NCBI GenBank assembly: GCA_007121555.1
Contig: SKKH01000012.1
Span: 1-64,000, forward strand
Direction of reading: 5' to 3'
DNA length: 64,000 nt
DNA from: Gemmatimonadota bacterium
GTDB taxonomy: Bacteria > Gemmatimonadota > Gemmatimonadetes > Longimicrobiales > Gaopeijiaceae
Numbering within the stretch: the stretch's first letter is position 1; each line of letters begins with the position of its first letter. A program made the translations under genes and the position numbers. The notes below the pieces were generated by a model, which was not told the origin of the DNA, searched no databases, and was given only the letters and a program-made list of their open reading frames with translations. This document shows positions 1-9,411 of the stretch, piece after piece.

Positions 1-21
1 CAGACCCTCGACGAACCGCCG

Positions 22-981
22 TCACGGTGTCCGTCTCATCACGATACTGGATTCCTCCACGGTGCAACTCGCCTCCACCAGCCGGCAGAGGACCGTAGCG
101 ACTTGCTCTATACCTTCATCACCGAACCAGACCGTCACCGTTTCGTCGGCCAGCGTCGGATCGTCAAGAACCAGGTTCACTCCGAACCGCTCCTGCAGTT
201 CGCTCCCCACCTCAAGGAGTGGAGTGGATTCAAAGGCCAGAAAACCGCCCATCCAGGCAAGCAATGGCCAGACGTCATCCACGGGAGTGACGGTCGGAGT
301 CCCCCCAGCAGAGATATGGCTGACCTCACTTCCCTTCACTTCAACCTCCATGTCCCCGGAGTCCAGTGCGACTCGGCCGTCGACGACCACGAGGCGAAGG
401 TCCGAGGCCCGGGTGCTCAGTTCGAAGCGAGTGCCCAGGACCCGAGCGTTGCCTGCTGAGGTGGCGACGACGAAGGGAGCCACTGAATCGGATGCCACTG
501 CGAAGAACGCGGTGCCGTCCAACCGCACCTCTCGACTTGCCGGGTCGCGCGGGATCGTCAGGCGGCTCTCCGGTCCCAGGCGGATCACAGTTCCGTCCGC
601 CAAATGAGTTGTGGAGGACTCTCCCACGCCCGTCACCACCTCGCTGGATCTGAAGGCGGTCGGCTCCGAGCCCCGCTCGTGGCCTCCCATCAGGTATCCC
701 AGCCCGAGGGCGAGGACGATGACGGCCGCCGCCGCCATCGTGCGAACACCCCAGGTGCCAATGGTTCGAGGGGCCTCCGCTTCTTTGATGATCGTCGTCG
801 GACCCGGGGCGGGAGGTTTATGTGACCTGCTTGTGCGGCCCGCTCCCGAGACCTTCCATACCTCGACGAAGCGGCGGTAGGAGGTCTCGTTCTCGATGGA
901 GGCAGCGCGCCAACGTCTGAGTCGTGCTGCCTCACGGCTGCTGATCCGGCCCTGAAGGGACCTGACGATTAGCTCTTCCAA
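22..981 (-). CDS. FecR-type anti-sigma/signal-transduction protein
   Basis: 319 aa with a cytoplasmic N-terminal helical part, one membrane segment at about residues 82-99, and a periplasmic FecR domain (about 115-215, with the motif LADGTVIRLGPESRL). The C-terminal 70 residues look like the STN/DUF4974 domain that receives signals from TonB-dependent receptors. The family tunes a cognate ECF sigma factor in response to an outer-membrane transporter. The sigma gene lies just upstream on the same strand (248 bp apart). The start is TTG, supported by GGAG four bases upstream. A partner TonB receptor would be expected beyond the left edge and is not visible here. Family assignment is solid; the signal is unknown. 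Confidence 0.85.
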   Translation of the reverse strand: MEELIVRSLQGRISSREAARLRRWRAASIENETSYRRFVEVWKVSGAGRTSRSHKPPAPGPTTIIKEAEAPRTIGTWGVRTMAAAAVIVLALGLGYLMGGHERGSEPTAFRSSEVVTGVGESSTTHLADGTVIRLGPESRLTIPRDPASREVRLDGTAFFAVASDSVAPFVVATSAGNARVLGTRFELSTRASDLRLVVVDGRVALDSGDMEVEVKGSEVSHISAGGTPTVTPVDDVWPLLAWMGGFLAFESTPLLEVGSELQERFGVNLVLDDPTLADETVTVWFGDEGIEQVATVLCRLVEASCTVEESSIVMRRTP

Positions 982-1229
982 AATGCTCCGGGGTCTGAGT
1001 GCTCCCCAACTGACCAGGGTCAGTCCGTCTGGACGGCTTTGGGGGAATCTCGTCTCAAAGGTTCCCGCCGCTGTAGAGGAGACACACGGGTTGGGTGAGG
1101 TCTACCGGGTGCCCCTGGAAACCCGTGGGGATGAGGAGGGTCCTCGGGTGGGTTATCACATTGATGTGAAGGCATTTGCGACGATCTTTCCGTCGCCTGC
1201 CCGTGACTGGCGGAGGTAGGGATGCGGGC

Positions 1230-1868
1230 TCAATGCCTCGTTGTGCTGGCTGGTTCGTCCGGAGAGGGCTCGGTTGGCGTGAGATGGACCTCGAGGGCTG
1301 AGCGAAGGTCCTGCATGGCCAGGCTCACCTGGTTGGCCACCGTCTGGGGAGACAGATCCAGGGTCTCGGCGGTCTCCCGATACGAGAGGTGATGAAAACG
1401 GACGAGAACGAAGATCTCTCGACGACGCTCGGGCAGCGTATCGAGGGCCTCCAGGACGGCCTCATGGAGTGCCTCCCCTTCCGCCTTCTGCAGGGGGGAC
1501 GGGGAGGGATCCCTCTCAGGCGGGGGGAAGCGCCGGAGCCAATCCCGGAAGGTGGTTCGATTTCGCCTTGCGTTGAGGGAGGCGTTCCGAACCATTCGGT
1601 AGAGTAGAGGGCGCAGGGTTTCGGTGTTGGTCCATTCCCGCCGCCGCCGCCAAAGTCGCACGAAAGCGTTCTGAACAACGTCCGCTGCCCGGTCCGGATC
1701 TCCCACGAAGCGCAGGGAATAGTCGATAAGATCCTCCCAATACCTCTCCATCAAAGGACCCAAACATGCCTCGTCTCCGCTCTTCAGGCCTTGGATCAAC
1801 TCGGATTCCAGGACCTCGAACGGGACGTCGAAACGCGTAAAATCCCGAAGGTGGAACCGGACAGTCAT
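1230..1868 (-). CDS. ECF sigma-70 factor (FecI/Bacteroidetes-type)
   Basis: 212 aa when started at the internal ATG ending at 1868. The open frame runs upstream to 2018 but those 50 residues are not sigma-like. Region 2 includes DYSLRFVGDPDRAADVVQNA, and region 4 has LPERRREIFVLVRFHHLSYR followed by a helix-turn-helix ETAETLDLSPQTVANQV. These are the core-binding/-10 and -35 recognition parts of a group IV sigma factor. It precedes the fecR-like gene and probably forms a sigma/anti-sigma pair controlling a nearby TonB-dependent uptake system outside the window. The regulon cannot be read from the sequence. Confidence 0.88.
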   Translation of the reverse strand: MTVRFHLRDFTRFDVPFEVLESELIQGLKSGDEACLGPLMERYWEDLIDYSLRFVGDPDRAADVVQNAFVRLWRRRREWTNTETLRPLLYRMVRNASLNARRNRTTFRDWLRRFPPPERDPSPSPLQKAEGEALHEAVLEALDTLPERRREIFVLVRFHHLSYRETAETLDLSPQTVANQVSLAMQDLRSALEVHLTPTEPSPDEPASTTRH

Positions 1869-2192
1869 GGGGCACCCGGGTGCCGTGGAGAAATCTTTAC
1901 TCAGATTGGACGCCGGCGGGTCGGGGCGCAAGTCGGTCTGGAGGCGGGCGAGGGCGAACCGCTCGACTTGCTGGTGCGGCACGACGGTCACCGGGAGAAG
2001 GTCCGGGCTCAACTCCACGTCGGGGATGTATCTCGTTGGTGCATGAGTGGTCCGGGCTTCGGAGATCCTGATCCGCCCTCGTCAGGCTTGAATCTCACCA
2101 GGCACTCCCAAGGGCTCTGCCGGGAAACGGCCCTCGTCCCCACGAAATACCGACCGTTCGAGGGGCTGCAATGCCTGGAGCCGAGCTTGTCG
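1869..2192. other. 324-bp intergenic stretch, no gene seen
   Basis: Lies between the end of the CIA30-like gene and the chosen sigma-factor start. It holds the upstream in-frame extension of the sigma ORF (to 2018), which lacks recognisable homology. No strong hairpin, promoter or small gene was seen. Confidence 0.5.
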
Positions 2193-2744
2193 TCAGACCA
2201 ACCCGACCCACGCCACCGCCAGGTCGGCTTCGAAAGCCGCCTGCCCCGCCACGATCCCCAGGCGCAGCAGTTCGGATGTATCCAGGGGCATCCTCAAACC
2301 CTGGGGTTCGAACTGGGACCAGGTGACCAGGGTCGTGCTCCACCGGTCGGCCACCGGGAGCGGCGCCCTGAAGTACGCCCACGGGGCTCGGGTCTGCGGG
2401 GTGCGCAGGTGCAGGAAATACCGGTGTGCTCCCTCCGGCGAGGATGCCGGATCGACGGCGCCGCCCCGATGGACCATCACGGCGATGCCCCGGTGGGCAC
2501 GTCCATCCAGGGATCCGCCCCCCTCGTCCAGCCGCCTGACCATCTGGATGAACCCCCCGCCTCGATCGAGCGAAACTGTTCCCTGGAGCCGGAGAGCCTG
2601 GATCCCCTCGACGTCCTCCAGTGAGGCCGTGGCCCGGGAGACCCCGCCCATGACCCGGTCGGTGAAGATCCGCCAGCGCATGGCGGCGGCCTTCCCCTCC
2701 CGGGTCAGATCATCGAGGACGAGGTGCGAAATATGTGATTTCAT
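2193..2744 (-). CDS. CIA30 family protein
   Basis: 183 aa. The motif WRIFTDRVMGGVSR at about residues 24-37 is the signature of the CIA30 (complex I intermediate-associated protein 30) family, a beta-sandwich related to galactose-binding folds. The C-terminal part has the usual aromatic strands (HRYFLHLRTPQTRAPWAYFR). Bacterial members have no settled function; roles in complex I assembly or as carbohydrate-binding-like modules are proposed for the family. It starts 12 bp after the M14 peptidase stop on the same strand, so the two are probably co-transcribed. An AAGG sequence lies about nine bases before the ATG. Confidence 0.75.
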   Translation of the reverse strand: MKSHISHLVLDDLTREGKAAAMRWRIFTDRVMGGVSRATASLEDVEGIQALRLQGTVSLDRGGGFIQMVRRLDEGGGSLDGRAHRGIAVMVHRGGAVDPASSPEGAHRYFLHLRTPQTRAPWAYFRAPLPVADRWSTTLVTWSQFEPQGLRMPLDTSELLRLGIVAGQAAFEADLAVAWVGLV

Positions 2745-2756
2745 TATAACAGCCTT

Positions 2757-5630
2757 CTAAGGCGCTCCCAGGGCGTCCCAGTGGATGATGGCGTTCCAGA
2801 CGAGGGCGAAGTTCCCGTGGGGCTGGTATCGGTGCATGGGGTTGAAGCCGAAGAGCACCATGTGGCCCTCTCCCATGGCGTGGTCCACCACCGCCGGTCG
2901 CCCGGCCAACTCTCCGGGGCTCACCACGACCCCGCTCATGAACAGATCGTCGGGTGTTCCGGCGTAGCGGATGGGCGTCCCGGAGGTGCGGGTGCCCACC
3001 GTCTCGATGTAGGGTCCGAATTTGTGCCAGAGCGGGATCTCGCCCTCGTATCCGAAGGTGAGGGGGTTCGAGGGATCGGTCACCTCGCCCCGGAGGATGG
3101 AGCCGGGGATGATGAGCTCCTCGGGCTCGAAGAGCCTGGCGTTTCGGGTCAGCGAGTACTCGATGGGAAGCCGGCTCGCCGATCCGAGGGTGATGAAGGT
3201 GCCCCCATCCTCCACGAAGTCCCGCAGCGCCTGGAGGCCCTCGAAGCCCATCCCCCCGGTAATGCGCTCTGCGCTGTTGGGAATCCCGTGGGCCGGAAAC
3301 TCCTCGGTCTGTGTGTAGGACAGGGGACCGTGGCGGTCGTCGATTCCCTCGAAGATCTGCTTGCCCGTGCTGTTGCGGCCCTGTTCGGGGAAGAGGATCA
3401 CGTCGAAGCGGTCTCGGAGGTCTCCTCCTCCGGCCAGCTCGGTCTCGGCCAGCATGGTGAAGGGCACCCCCAGGTAGTCCAGGGCGTAGCGGACCGCGCC
3501 GGAATCCCGGGTCTCTCGCCAGGTGTGCAGAAATCCGATTCGGGGAAGGGGCATGGGGGATCGCTCCACCCCCTCAACCGCGCTGGAGGCGAGCCCGTGG
3601 AGGTCGAAGCCGAAGCGGCGGGCCCAGCCCTCGAGCTCGTCGCGTTCGACCTCGGCCGCGGGGACGAGCCAGGCTCCGGGGCCCAGCTCTGTCCCGCCGG
3701 CGGTCACCGGACCGCGGGCCACGTGGATGGAGGCGTCTCCCAGCTCGAAACGAGCCTGGAGCGACATGGCCGAAGCCCGGGGGTGCACGGCGAACCAGTC
3801 CACGCCGTCGCCGGCCCGGATCTCTCCCTCGGGGACGATGGCCGTGGTCACCTCGGCCATGGCCAGGGCCTGGACGGCGCTGTCGTCCACAGGGTGGGCC
3901 GCGACGTTGTGCATAAGGGGAAGGGTCCAGGCCATGCCCCCCCGGATGAAGGCCACCTCCTCGCCCTCAGAGGGATAGTGTTGCACGTCCATGAGCATGT
4001 GGGCGAAGTCCCGGTAGGGCTGATCCATCCGGATCACGTAGTCACCGGCGGCCACCGACACGCCGGCGAACTGTCCGCCCTCGCTCGCCTCGTGGACCTC
4101 GATTCCGTGTTTGCGGACCAGGTTGAGCATATAGGCGGCATCGGCCTTCCGCTCCTGTGCCCGGGGCACCACATAGGCGAAAGGCGCCTCGCTCTGTCCC
4201 CGCTCCAGGCTGTTCTTCGACTTCACCCAGAAGTGCTCGAGGATCTCCTCCCGATTGGTGCTGGCCCAGTAGAACGAGTGGAGCATCCCGGACTGCTGGT
4301 AGTTGATCACGTTCCGGAAGGACCAGTGAGCGCGCTCATAGGCCGGGGTCGGCCGGAACCACTCCCGGGTCCTCATCTCCGGTCGCGGTTCCCGCACCCG
4401 GGTATTGGGCAGGGAGCTGAAGATCCCCCAGGTCTCGGTGAACCGGCCGATGGCGTTCCGGTTGTTCGTGATCCAGAAGAGGTATCCGGGGAACCATCCG
4501 TCGTAGAAGTCGTGGGTGAACACCCCGGGCATCCCGTAGCGCTCCAGGGCGGTGGACTCGTAGTTGGCCATCCACTGCCATTCCTTGATCGTGATCGGGT
4601 CGATGTACTCGTTGTAGGGTCCGGTCCCGGTGGAGAAGTAGTGGTAGGACGTGGCGTCCCCCGCTTCATGTACATCGAGGCTGATGGGGTGCTTCCACTC
4701 CAGGAAGAGGTCCAGCATCTCTTCCGACAGGCGCAGGTAGAGCTGGAGGGCGTTGCGGTTGTTGTCGTGGCCGGCGTAGTGGCCCCAGTACGGGGCAGGG
4801 GGGATGTTGTCGGCGTCGTCGTAGATGCCCTCGCCGTGGCGCTGGTACCACTGGACCATCCGGTCCCGTCCGTCAGGTTCGGTGACCGGCACCAGGAAGA
4901 CCACCACGTTCTCCATGGCCCGCCGCACCATGGGGTGCTCGGCCACCGCCAGCCGGTAGGCCATCTCCATGGCCATCTCGGGATGGGCTGTCTCCGGCGA
5001 GTGCAGGCCCGTGTACACGGTGTAGATGATGGGGAGCTCTTCGATCCAGGCTCGCGCTTCGGCCTCGGAAGTCTCGCGGGGGTCGGCCAGGGCGTTCATC
5101 CCCTCCTTGATCCGATCCAGCCGGACGAGATTCTCCGGGGAGCCGATCTGAAGGAGGCGGAATTCCCGCTCCTCCTCGCTGAGTCCCAGGGTATGAAGGT
5201 TCACCCGATCGGAGCTGGCGGCCAGCGCCTCGTAGTACCCGTAGATCTCATCCACCCGGTGGAGGTGTCCCGGCTGGCCGATGCTCTGTCCGAAGTGGTC
5301 GAAGGGCGACACCACCCCAGCCCCTTCGGGGAGGTAATCCACCAGGGGGCTGATGAACTCCGGCTTGGTGGTCCAGCTCCGGATCTGCTCCGAGGCTTCC
5401 CGCTGGATCGGCGTGCCCCAATCGGTCTCCGTGGGCAGTTCCACCTCCAGGTGCCAGTCGAACTCCTGGGGAACCGGAGGGTCGGCGGCGTTCTGAGCCG
5501 TGAGGGGCCCTCCGGCGAGCAGGGTTGCCAGCAGGGCGGCGACCAGGAGGAGCGGCACGGGAAGCGGCGAGGGCGGATCCGCCGCTCGCGGCAGGCTCGA
5601 GGACTGCGCGATGGAGGGGGATTCGTACAT
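2757..5630 (-). CDS. Exported M14 family zinc carboxypeptidase
   Basis: 957 aa. A hydrophobic signal segment at about residues 25-45 ends near LTAQ, so the enzyme is probably periplasmic or secreted. The M14 metallocarboxypeptidase domain shows the HxxE zinc motif (H210-S-P-E213 in YTGLHSPE), the HDNNRN segment at about 288 and a third zinc ligand in LDVHEAG (H321). A candidate catalytic glutamate lies in RFTETWG. The C-terminal third (about 690-957) has an alternating alpha/beta pattern as in glutamine-amidotransferase-like tails of this subfamily. It likely cleaves C-terminal residues from peptides for nutrition. The closest neighbour is the CIA30-like gene downstream. Substrate is unknown. 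Confidence 0.88.
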   Translation of the reverse strand: MYESPSIAQSSSLPRAADPPSPLPVPLLLVAALLATLLAGGPLTAQNAADPPVPQEFDWHLEVELPTETDWGTPIQREASEQIRSWTTKPEFISPLVDYLPEGAGVVSPFDHFGQSIGQPGHLHRVDEIYGYYEALAASSDRVNLHTLGLSEEEREFRLLQIGSPENLVRLDRIKEGMNALADPRETSEAEARAWIEELPIIYTVYTGLHSPETAHPEMAMEMAYRLAVAEHPMVRRAMENVVVFLVPVTEPDGRDRMVQWYQRHGEGIYDDADNIPPAPYWGHYAGHDNNRNALQLYLRLSEEMLDLFLEWKHPISLDVHEAGDATSYHYFSTGTGPYNEYIDPITIKEWQWMANYESTALERYGMPGVFTHDFYDGWFPGYLFWITNNRNAIGRFTETWGIFSSLPNTRVREPRPEMRTREWFRPTPAYERAHWSFRNVINYQQSGMLHSFYWASTNREEILEHFWVKSKNSLERGQSEAPFAYVVPRAQERKADAAYMLNLVRKHGIEVHEASEGGQFAGVSVAAGDYVIRMDQPYRDFAHMLMDVQHYPSEGEEVAFIRGGMAWTLPLMHNVAAHPVDDSAVQALAMAEVTTAIVPEGEIRAGDGVDWFAVHPRASAMSLQARFELGDASIHVARGPVTAGGTELGPGAWLVPAAEVERDELEGWARRFGFDLHGLASSAVEGVERSPMPLPRIGFLHTWRETRDSGAVRYALDYLGVPFTMLAETELAGGGDLRDRFDVILFPEQGRNSTGKQIFEGIDDRHGPLSYTQTEEFPAHGIPNSAERITGGMGFEGLQALRDFVEDGGTFITLGSASRLPIEYSLTRNARLFEPEELIIPGSILRGEVTDPSNPLTFGYEGEIPLWHKFGPYIETVGTRTSGTPIRYAGTPDDLFMSGVVVSPGELAGRPAVVDHAMGEGHMVLFGFNPMHRYQPHGNFALVWNAIIHWDALGAP

Positions 5631-5738
5631 GGCAGACGTGATGGGGTTGGAGTTGGCCGATTCAGGGGGGAGGCAGTCAGGCCGGCGGCACGTGGACTAC
5701 TCAACGACTCGATCGTGTTCCTGGAGTCCCGGCGTCAT

Positions 5739-5760
5739 GGTCCCCGATCCTCCGGGGACC
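5739..5760 (-). terminator. GC-rich hairpin after the ECF transporter S gene
   Basis: Inverted repeat GGTCCCCG, loop of six, CGGGGACC, 28 bp past the stop of the ECF transporter operon. No T-run follows, so it may act as a processing or pausing hairpin rather than a classical intrinsic terminator. Confidence 0.35.
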
Positions 5761-5787
5761 CGTCCGGCCTCGCACATCCTCGCCAAC

Positions 5788-6687
5788 CTATGGCGAGCCC
5801 CCCTTCGGCGCAGCCCTGGATCCCCCGGACCCGAAGAGTTCGGGTCGGGATCGGCAGAGGAGTAGGGCCAGGAGCAGGAGAAGCATGAAGGGTGCCACCC
5901 CTGCGATCACGCTCGTGTCGCCTCCGGTCTGGCCGAATCCAGGGAGTCCCAGCCGGCCTCCCGCTCCCAGGGAGAGGGCCATCCCGGTGAACCAGCCGCC
6001 CAGCGCCCCGACCACCATGGCCGCGGTGCCGGAGAGGGCGAGGATATGGGTCCCGATCCGAGCCCCCGTCGAGGCCGCGCCATCAGATCTTCCCCCTCCG
6101 ATCTCCTCGGGTCTCATGACATCGGTCCAGAGGAGTCCCATCCGTGACACCCGCCCATAGAGGAGTCTCAGGAGCAGCCATCCCAGGAGCACGGGGACCA
6201 GGACGTTGTTGATGGCCACGATGGTGCCGAGTACGGTGAACGGAAAGAAACGCAAGAGCTCGAGGCCCCACCCCAGGATCGCGGCGTTGGCCAGACCCGC
6301 CACCCCGACCAGGAGGCAGAATTCCAGGATCTGCCGAGGCGAGGTCATGGACGGTTCCTCTCCACTGGAGAGGGGGCCCAGTCGTCCCCAGAGCACATAA
6401 GGCACGGCTCCGAAGAAGAAGTTGCCCACGAAGCCCACCAGGCTCCCGGGCCCGAAGGTACCGAAGAGGTCGGCGATGAGGTTGCCCACGGCCGCTCCCC
6501 AGGCCGCCGCAGGACCGAAGAGGAGGGAGGCGGCGGGGATGAGAATGGGGGCCACCCGGATTTCGGTGAAGCCCGGCACCAGGGGGATCGCCTTGAAGGG
6601 GACGATGACGGCGGCGTACACCGCGGCGATGAGGACGGTGAGCACGATCATCTGCGTGCTCTTCCACATGGTGAGGAGTTCCTTCAT
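5788..6687 (-). CDS. ECF transporter S component (substrate unknown)
   Basis: 299 aa from the ATG ending at 6687 (MKELLTMWKSTQ); the frame stays open upstream but that extension reads antisense to the EcfT gene and is unlikely. The N-terminal half has the S-component pattern: membrane helix, a conserved RVAPILIPAASLLFGPAAAW stretch, and a GNLIADLFGTFGPGS motif as in QueT/CbrT-like substrate-binding subunits. About six to seven membrane helices follow. It binds a vitamin or queuosine-type substrate and partners with the EcfT and ATPase products encoded upstream in the same operon. The last ~100 residues add two further hydrophobic segments not typical of short S components. The substrate cannot be assigned from sequence alone. 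Confidence 0.75.
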   Translation of the reverse strand: MKELLTMWKSTQMIVLTVLIAAVYAAVIVPFKAIPLVPGFTEIRVAPILIPAASLLFGPAAAWGAAVGNLIADLFGTFGPGSLVGFVGNFFFGAVPYVLWGRLGPLSSGEEPSMTSPRQILEFCLLVGVAGLANAAILGWGLELLRFFPFTVLGTIVAINNVLVPVLLGWLLLRLLYGRVSRMGLLWTDVMRPEEIGGGRSDGAASTGARIGTHILALSGTAAMVVGALGGWFTGMALSLGAGGRLGLPGFGQTGGDTSVIAGVAPFMLLLLLALLLCRSRPELFGSGGSRAAPKGGSP

Positions 6688-6742
6688 GGCGCGGACCTCC
6701 GGGGAAGGCGCGAGGAGGAGGGAACGGGATGAGGGGGGCAGG

Positions 6743-7522
6743 TCATCGGATGAGTCCGGGGATTCTGAGGGCTCCGGTGGCCGCGATCCAGAGGCCCATG
6801 CCGATCCCCACCAGGGCCAGGGCCAGCAGGAGCCAGTCCCAGGCGCCCATGCGGAGGGGAAGATATCGGGTCCGACGGCGAGCGACCCCGAACCCCCGGG
6901 CCTCCAGCGCCATGGCCTGCTGATTCGCCGCTCGGAGTGCGGAGGTGAAGATGGGAACCAGGAGGGGAAGAAAGGTTCGCAGCCGACGGATGGGCCCCCC
7001 GCCGTCCACATCCAGCCCCCGCGCCCTCTGCGCCTGGACGATGGTGGTCCCGGCCCCGATGAAGGTGGGGACCATGCGGAGGGCCGCTGAGAAGGTGAAG
7101 GCGAGGCGGTGGGGCATGCCCATGGCCGTCATTCCGGCCGCGATCTCCTCGTTCCGGGTGGTGGAGAGCCAGAGGACCGAGGCCGTGATCGTTGCGGTGA
7201 GTTTGAGTCCCGTGGCCACCCCGAAGAGGAGCGACTCCAGGGTGAGGGGCCCCCAGAGCGGGGTCTCGCCCCCGGAGAAGACGGTCCACACCAGCAGCGA
7301 CACGACGAAGACGGCGATGAGGATGACCCGGACCCGAGCCAGGGAGCGCCATGCCCCCGCCAGCTGGATCCCGCCCAGCGCCAGGAGCTGGAGAACCAGG
7401 GGGAGCCAGGGCTGGTCTCCGGCCACCGCCAGGAAGATGACGGCGAGGAGGACCAGGAATTTGGTCCGGGGATCCAGGCGGTGGAGCACCGAGTCCCTCG
7501 CCACGTAGAGGTAGATGTCCAA
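6743..7522 (-). CDS. ECF transporter transmembrane component EcfT
   Basis: 259 aa polytopic membrane protein (CbiQ/EcfT family). The N-terminal LHRLDPRTKFLVLLAVI segment is characteristic. The two Ala-Arg-Gly coupling motifs that contact the ATPases are at residues 167-169 (QRARGLD) and 208-210 (EARGFG). It couples ATP hydrolysis by the double ATPase to substrate release from the S component. It starts 3 bp after the ATPase stop and is followed 55 bp later by the S gene: a complete A-T-S operon. Confidence 0.92.
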   Translation of the reverse strand: MDIYLYVARDSVLHRLDPRTKFLVLLAVIFLAVAGDQPWLPLVLQLLALGGIQLAGAWRSLARVRVILIAVFVVSLLVWTVFSGGETPLWGPLTLESLLFGVATGLKLTATITASVLWLSTTRNEEIAAGMTAMGMPHRLAFTFSAALRMVPTFIGAGTTIVQAQRARGLDVDGGGPIRRLRTFLPLLVPIFTSALRAANQQAMALEARGFGVARRRTRYLPLRMGAWDWLLLALALVGIGMGLWIAATGALRIPGLIR

Positions 7523-7525
7523 TCT

Positions 7526-9223
7526 CTATTCCTCTCGCACCAGGCACCGGGCCGCCTCGGCCACTGAGAGCAGGGGACGCCCCAGGGCCCGGGTCATCTC
7601 CACCACCTGGGGAGCCCGGAGCCGGGCCCGCTCCAGGAGGGTCTCGTCGCCGAAGACCTGACGGGTGGGGCCGTCGGCCACGATCCGGCCCTCGGCCAGG
7701 ACCACGGTGCGTCGCGCGTATTCGGCCACGACCCACATGGAGTGGGTCACACAAAGGATGGTTCTTCCCTCCCGGTTGAGACGGGCCACCAGCTCCATCA
7801 TCCGCCGCTGTTCGCCGTAGTCGAGACCGGTCGTCGGCTCGTCCAGGACGATGATCCGGGGCCGGGTGGCCAGGACCGAGGCCACCGCTACCCGCTGTCG
7901 CTCTCCCTTGGTCATGGTGAACGGGTCCTCGTCGTCGCGTTCGGCCAGGCCCACGGCCTTCAACGCCTCGTCCACTCGGTCTTCGATGCCGTCTAGGCCG
8001 TGGTTGCGGAGGGCGAAGGCCACCTCTTCCCGAACCGATTCCGCAAAGAGCTGATGGTCCGGGCTCTGGAAGACGTATCCCACCGTCAGCCCCAGCTCCC
8101 GGACCCCCATTCCCCGCGTGGGTCGGTCCTCCAGGTATACCTGGCCAGAGGTGGGCTCCAGGAGGCCGTTGAGGTGCTTGATCAGGGTGGTCTTCCCGGA
8201 TCCGTTCGCACCCACGATCCCCACGAACTCGCCGGCGTGGAGCTCCAGCTCCACCTCTGCCAGGGCCTCCACACCGCCGGGGTAGCGGTGGCCCACGCCG
8301 GAGAGGCGGAGGAGGGGCGGGCCGGCACGGAGAATGGGGTCGGGGTCTGTCGTGAGCGCGCTCCACGTATCGTCCGGTACGTGATACCCCCGGCTGCGGA
8401 GCTGAGTGGTCGCCCTCTCCACATCGAGCACGGGGGGCTCGCCGAGGAGCTCCAGGAGGTGGGCCGCGCCTGGGGGTTGGATCCCCCGGCGCTCGAGCCA
8501 GCCGGCCCGGGTGAGGATCTGGTCGGGAGATCCCACGGCCTCGATTCGGCCCCGGTTCAGGACCAGAACCCGGTCGACGCCCGTCAGGGCCTCTATCTCG
8601 TGCTCCGCCACCACCAGGGTCCGGCCCTCATCACGGAGCTGGCGAGCCACCCGCAGCACATCGATGGAGCCCGCCGGGTCCAGGTCGGTGGTGGGCTCGT
8701 CCATGACGAGGATCCGGGGGTGGAGCGCCAGGACGGCGGCGATGGCCAGGCGCTGCTTCTGACCGCCGGAGAGGGAGGCCGGCTCGCGGTGCTCCAGACC
8801 CGAGAGCCCCACCAGGGCCAGGGTGGCGGCGACCCATGCCTCCATCGTCGGCCGGTCCACCCCGAAATTCTCCAGTCCGAAGGCCACCTCCAGCGCTACG
8901 TTCGTGGCGAAGAGTTGAGCCTCGAAGTCCTGAAACACGAGGCCTACCTGGTTGGCCAGTTCCGCTACGGAACGGTGCCGGGTGGACGTCCCGAACACCG
9001 TCACCTCACCCTCCATCGTTCCCCGGGAGAAGTGGGGAATCAGGCCGTTTAGGGCCAGGCAGAGGGTGGACTTTCCGGCTCCCGAAGGCCCCAGCAGGAC
9101 AATCATCTGTCCCTTCTCCACCTCGAAGCTCACACCGTCCAGGGCCTGGTTCTCCCTGGCTCGATACCGGAATCGGAGGTCGCGGACCGCCAGGGCGGGC
9201 GAAGAGGATGGGCCAGGGTCCAT
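7526..9223 (-). CDS. Fused double ATPase of ECF transporter (EcfA-EcfA')
   Basis: 565 aa carrying two ABC nucleotide-binding domains in one chain. Domain 1: Walker A GPSGAGKS at 45-52, signature LSGGQ at 151-155, Walker B ILVMDEPTTDLD. Domain 2: Walker A GANGSGKT at 338-345, Walker B IIVLDEPTTGLD. The second signature is altered to MTKGE (437-441), so the two ATP sites may be asymmetric. It powers uptake through the EcfT and S partners encoded immediately downstream. It is the first gene of the operon; the ribosome-binding site is weak, and I could not match the 188-bp upstream region to cobalamin, TPP or other riboswitch consensus sequences. Confidence 0.93.
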   Translation of the reverse strand: MDPGPSSSPALAVRDLRFRYRARENQALDGVSFEVEKGQMIVLLGPSGAGKSTLCLALNGLIPHFSRGTMEGEVTVFGTSTRHRSVAELANQVGLVFQDFEAQLFATNVALEVAFGLENFGVDRPTMEAWVAATLALVGLSGLEHREPASLSGGQKQRLAIAAVLALHPRILVMDEPTTDLDPAGSIDVLRVARQLRDEGRTLVVAEHEIEALTGVDRVLVLNRGRIEAVGSPDQILTRAGWLERRGIQPPGAAHLLELLGEPPVLDVERATTQLRSRGYHVPDDTWSALTTDPDPILRAGPPLLRLSGVGHRYPGGVEALAEVELELHAGEFVGIVGANGSGKTTLIKHLNGLLEPTSGQVYLEDRPTRGMGVRELGLTVGYVFQSPDHQLFAESVREEVAFALRNHGLDGIEDRVDEALKAVGLAERDDEDPFTMTKGERQRVAVASVLATRPRIIVLDEPTTGLDYGEQRRMMELVARLNREGRTILCVTHSMWVVAEYARRTVVLAEGRIVADGPTRQVFGDETLLERARLRAPQVVEMTRALGRPLLSVAEAARCLVREE

Positions 9224-9411
9224 GTACTCGGGCGCCGGGTGAGGTCAGCCTTCGATGACCGGCCAAGAATGCCGTTCGCGCACGGGAAGGCGCAAGCGCA
9301 CGGGCCTCGGGTTCCTTGCCTGTCGTTTGGGATGAACATACCCTGGTCGATTCAGCCCCTATTCTGCCGACCATTCCAAATGCCCCGCCTGAGGGGAAGG
9401 ACGAGACGGAT

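Noticed and set aside
2735-2758. TATAAT-like sequence at the CIA30 start, possible promoter or Zur site
   Set aside because: It overlaps the start codon of a gene 12 bp downstream of its operon partner; most likely chance within the intercistronic gap.
2781-5888. Very long plus-strand open frame opposite the M14 peptidase gene
   Set aside because: Its translation is low-complexity Gly/His/Val-rich and mirrors codon bias of the peptidase on the other strand; no signal, motif or ribosome-binding site.
6684-8366. Long minus-strand frame across the ECF transporter genes
   Set aside because: Pro/Gly/Arg-rich shadow in another frame of the same strand as the real ATPase and EcfT genes.
9224-9411. 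Possible cobalamin/TPP riboswitch before the ECF operon
   Set aside because: No match by eye to the conserved boxes of these riboswitches; a covariance-model scan would be decisive.
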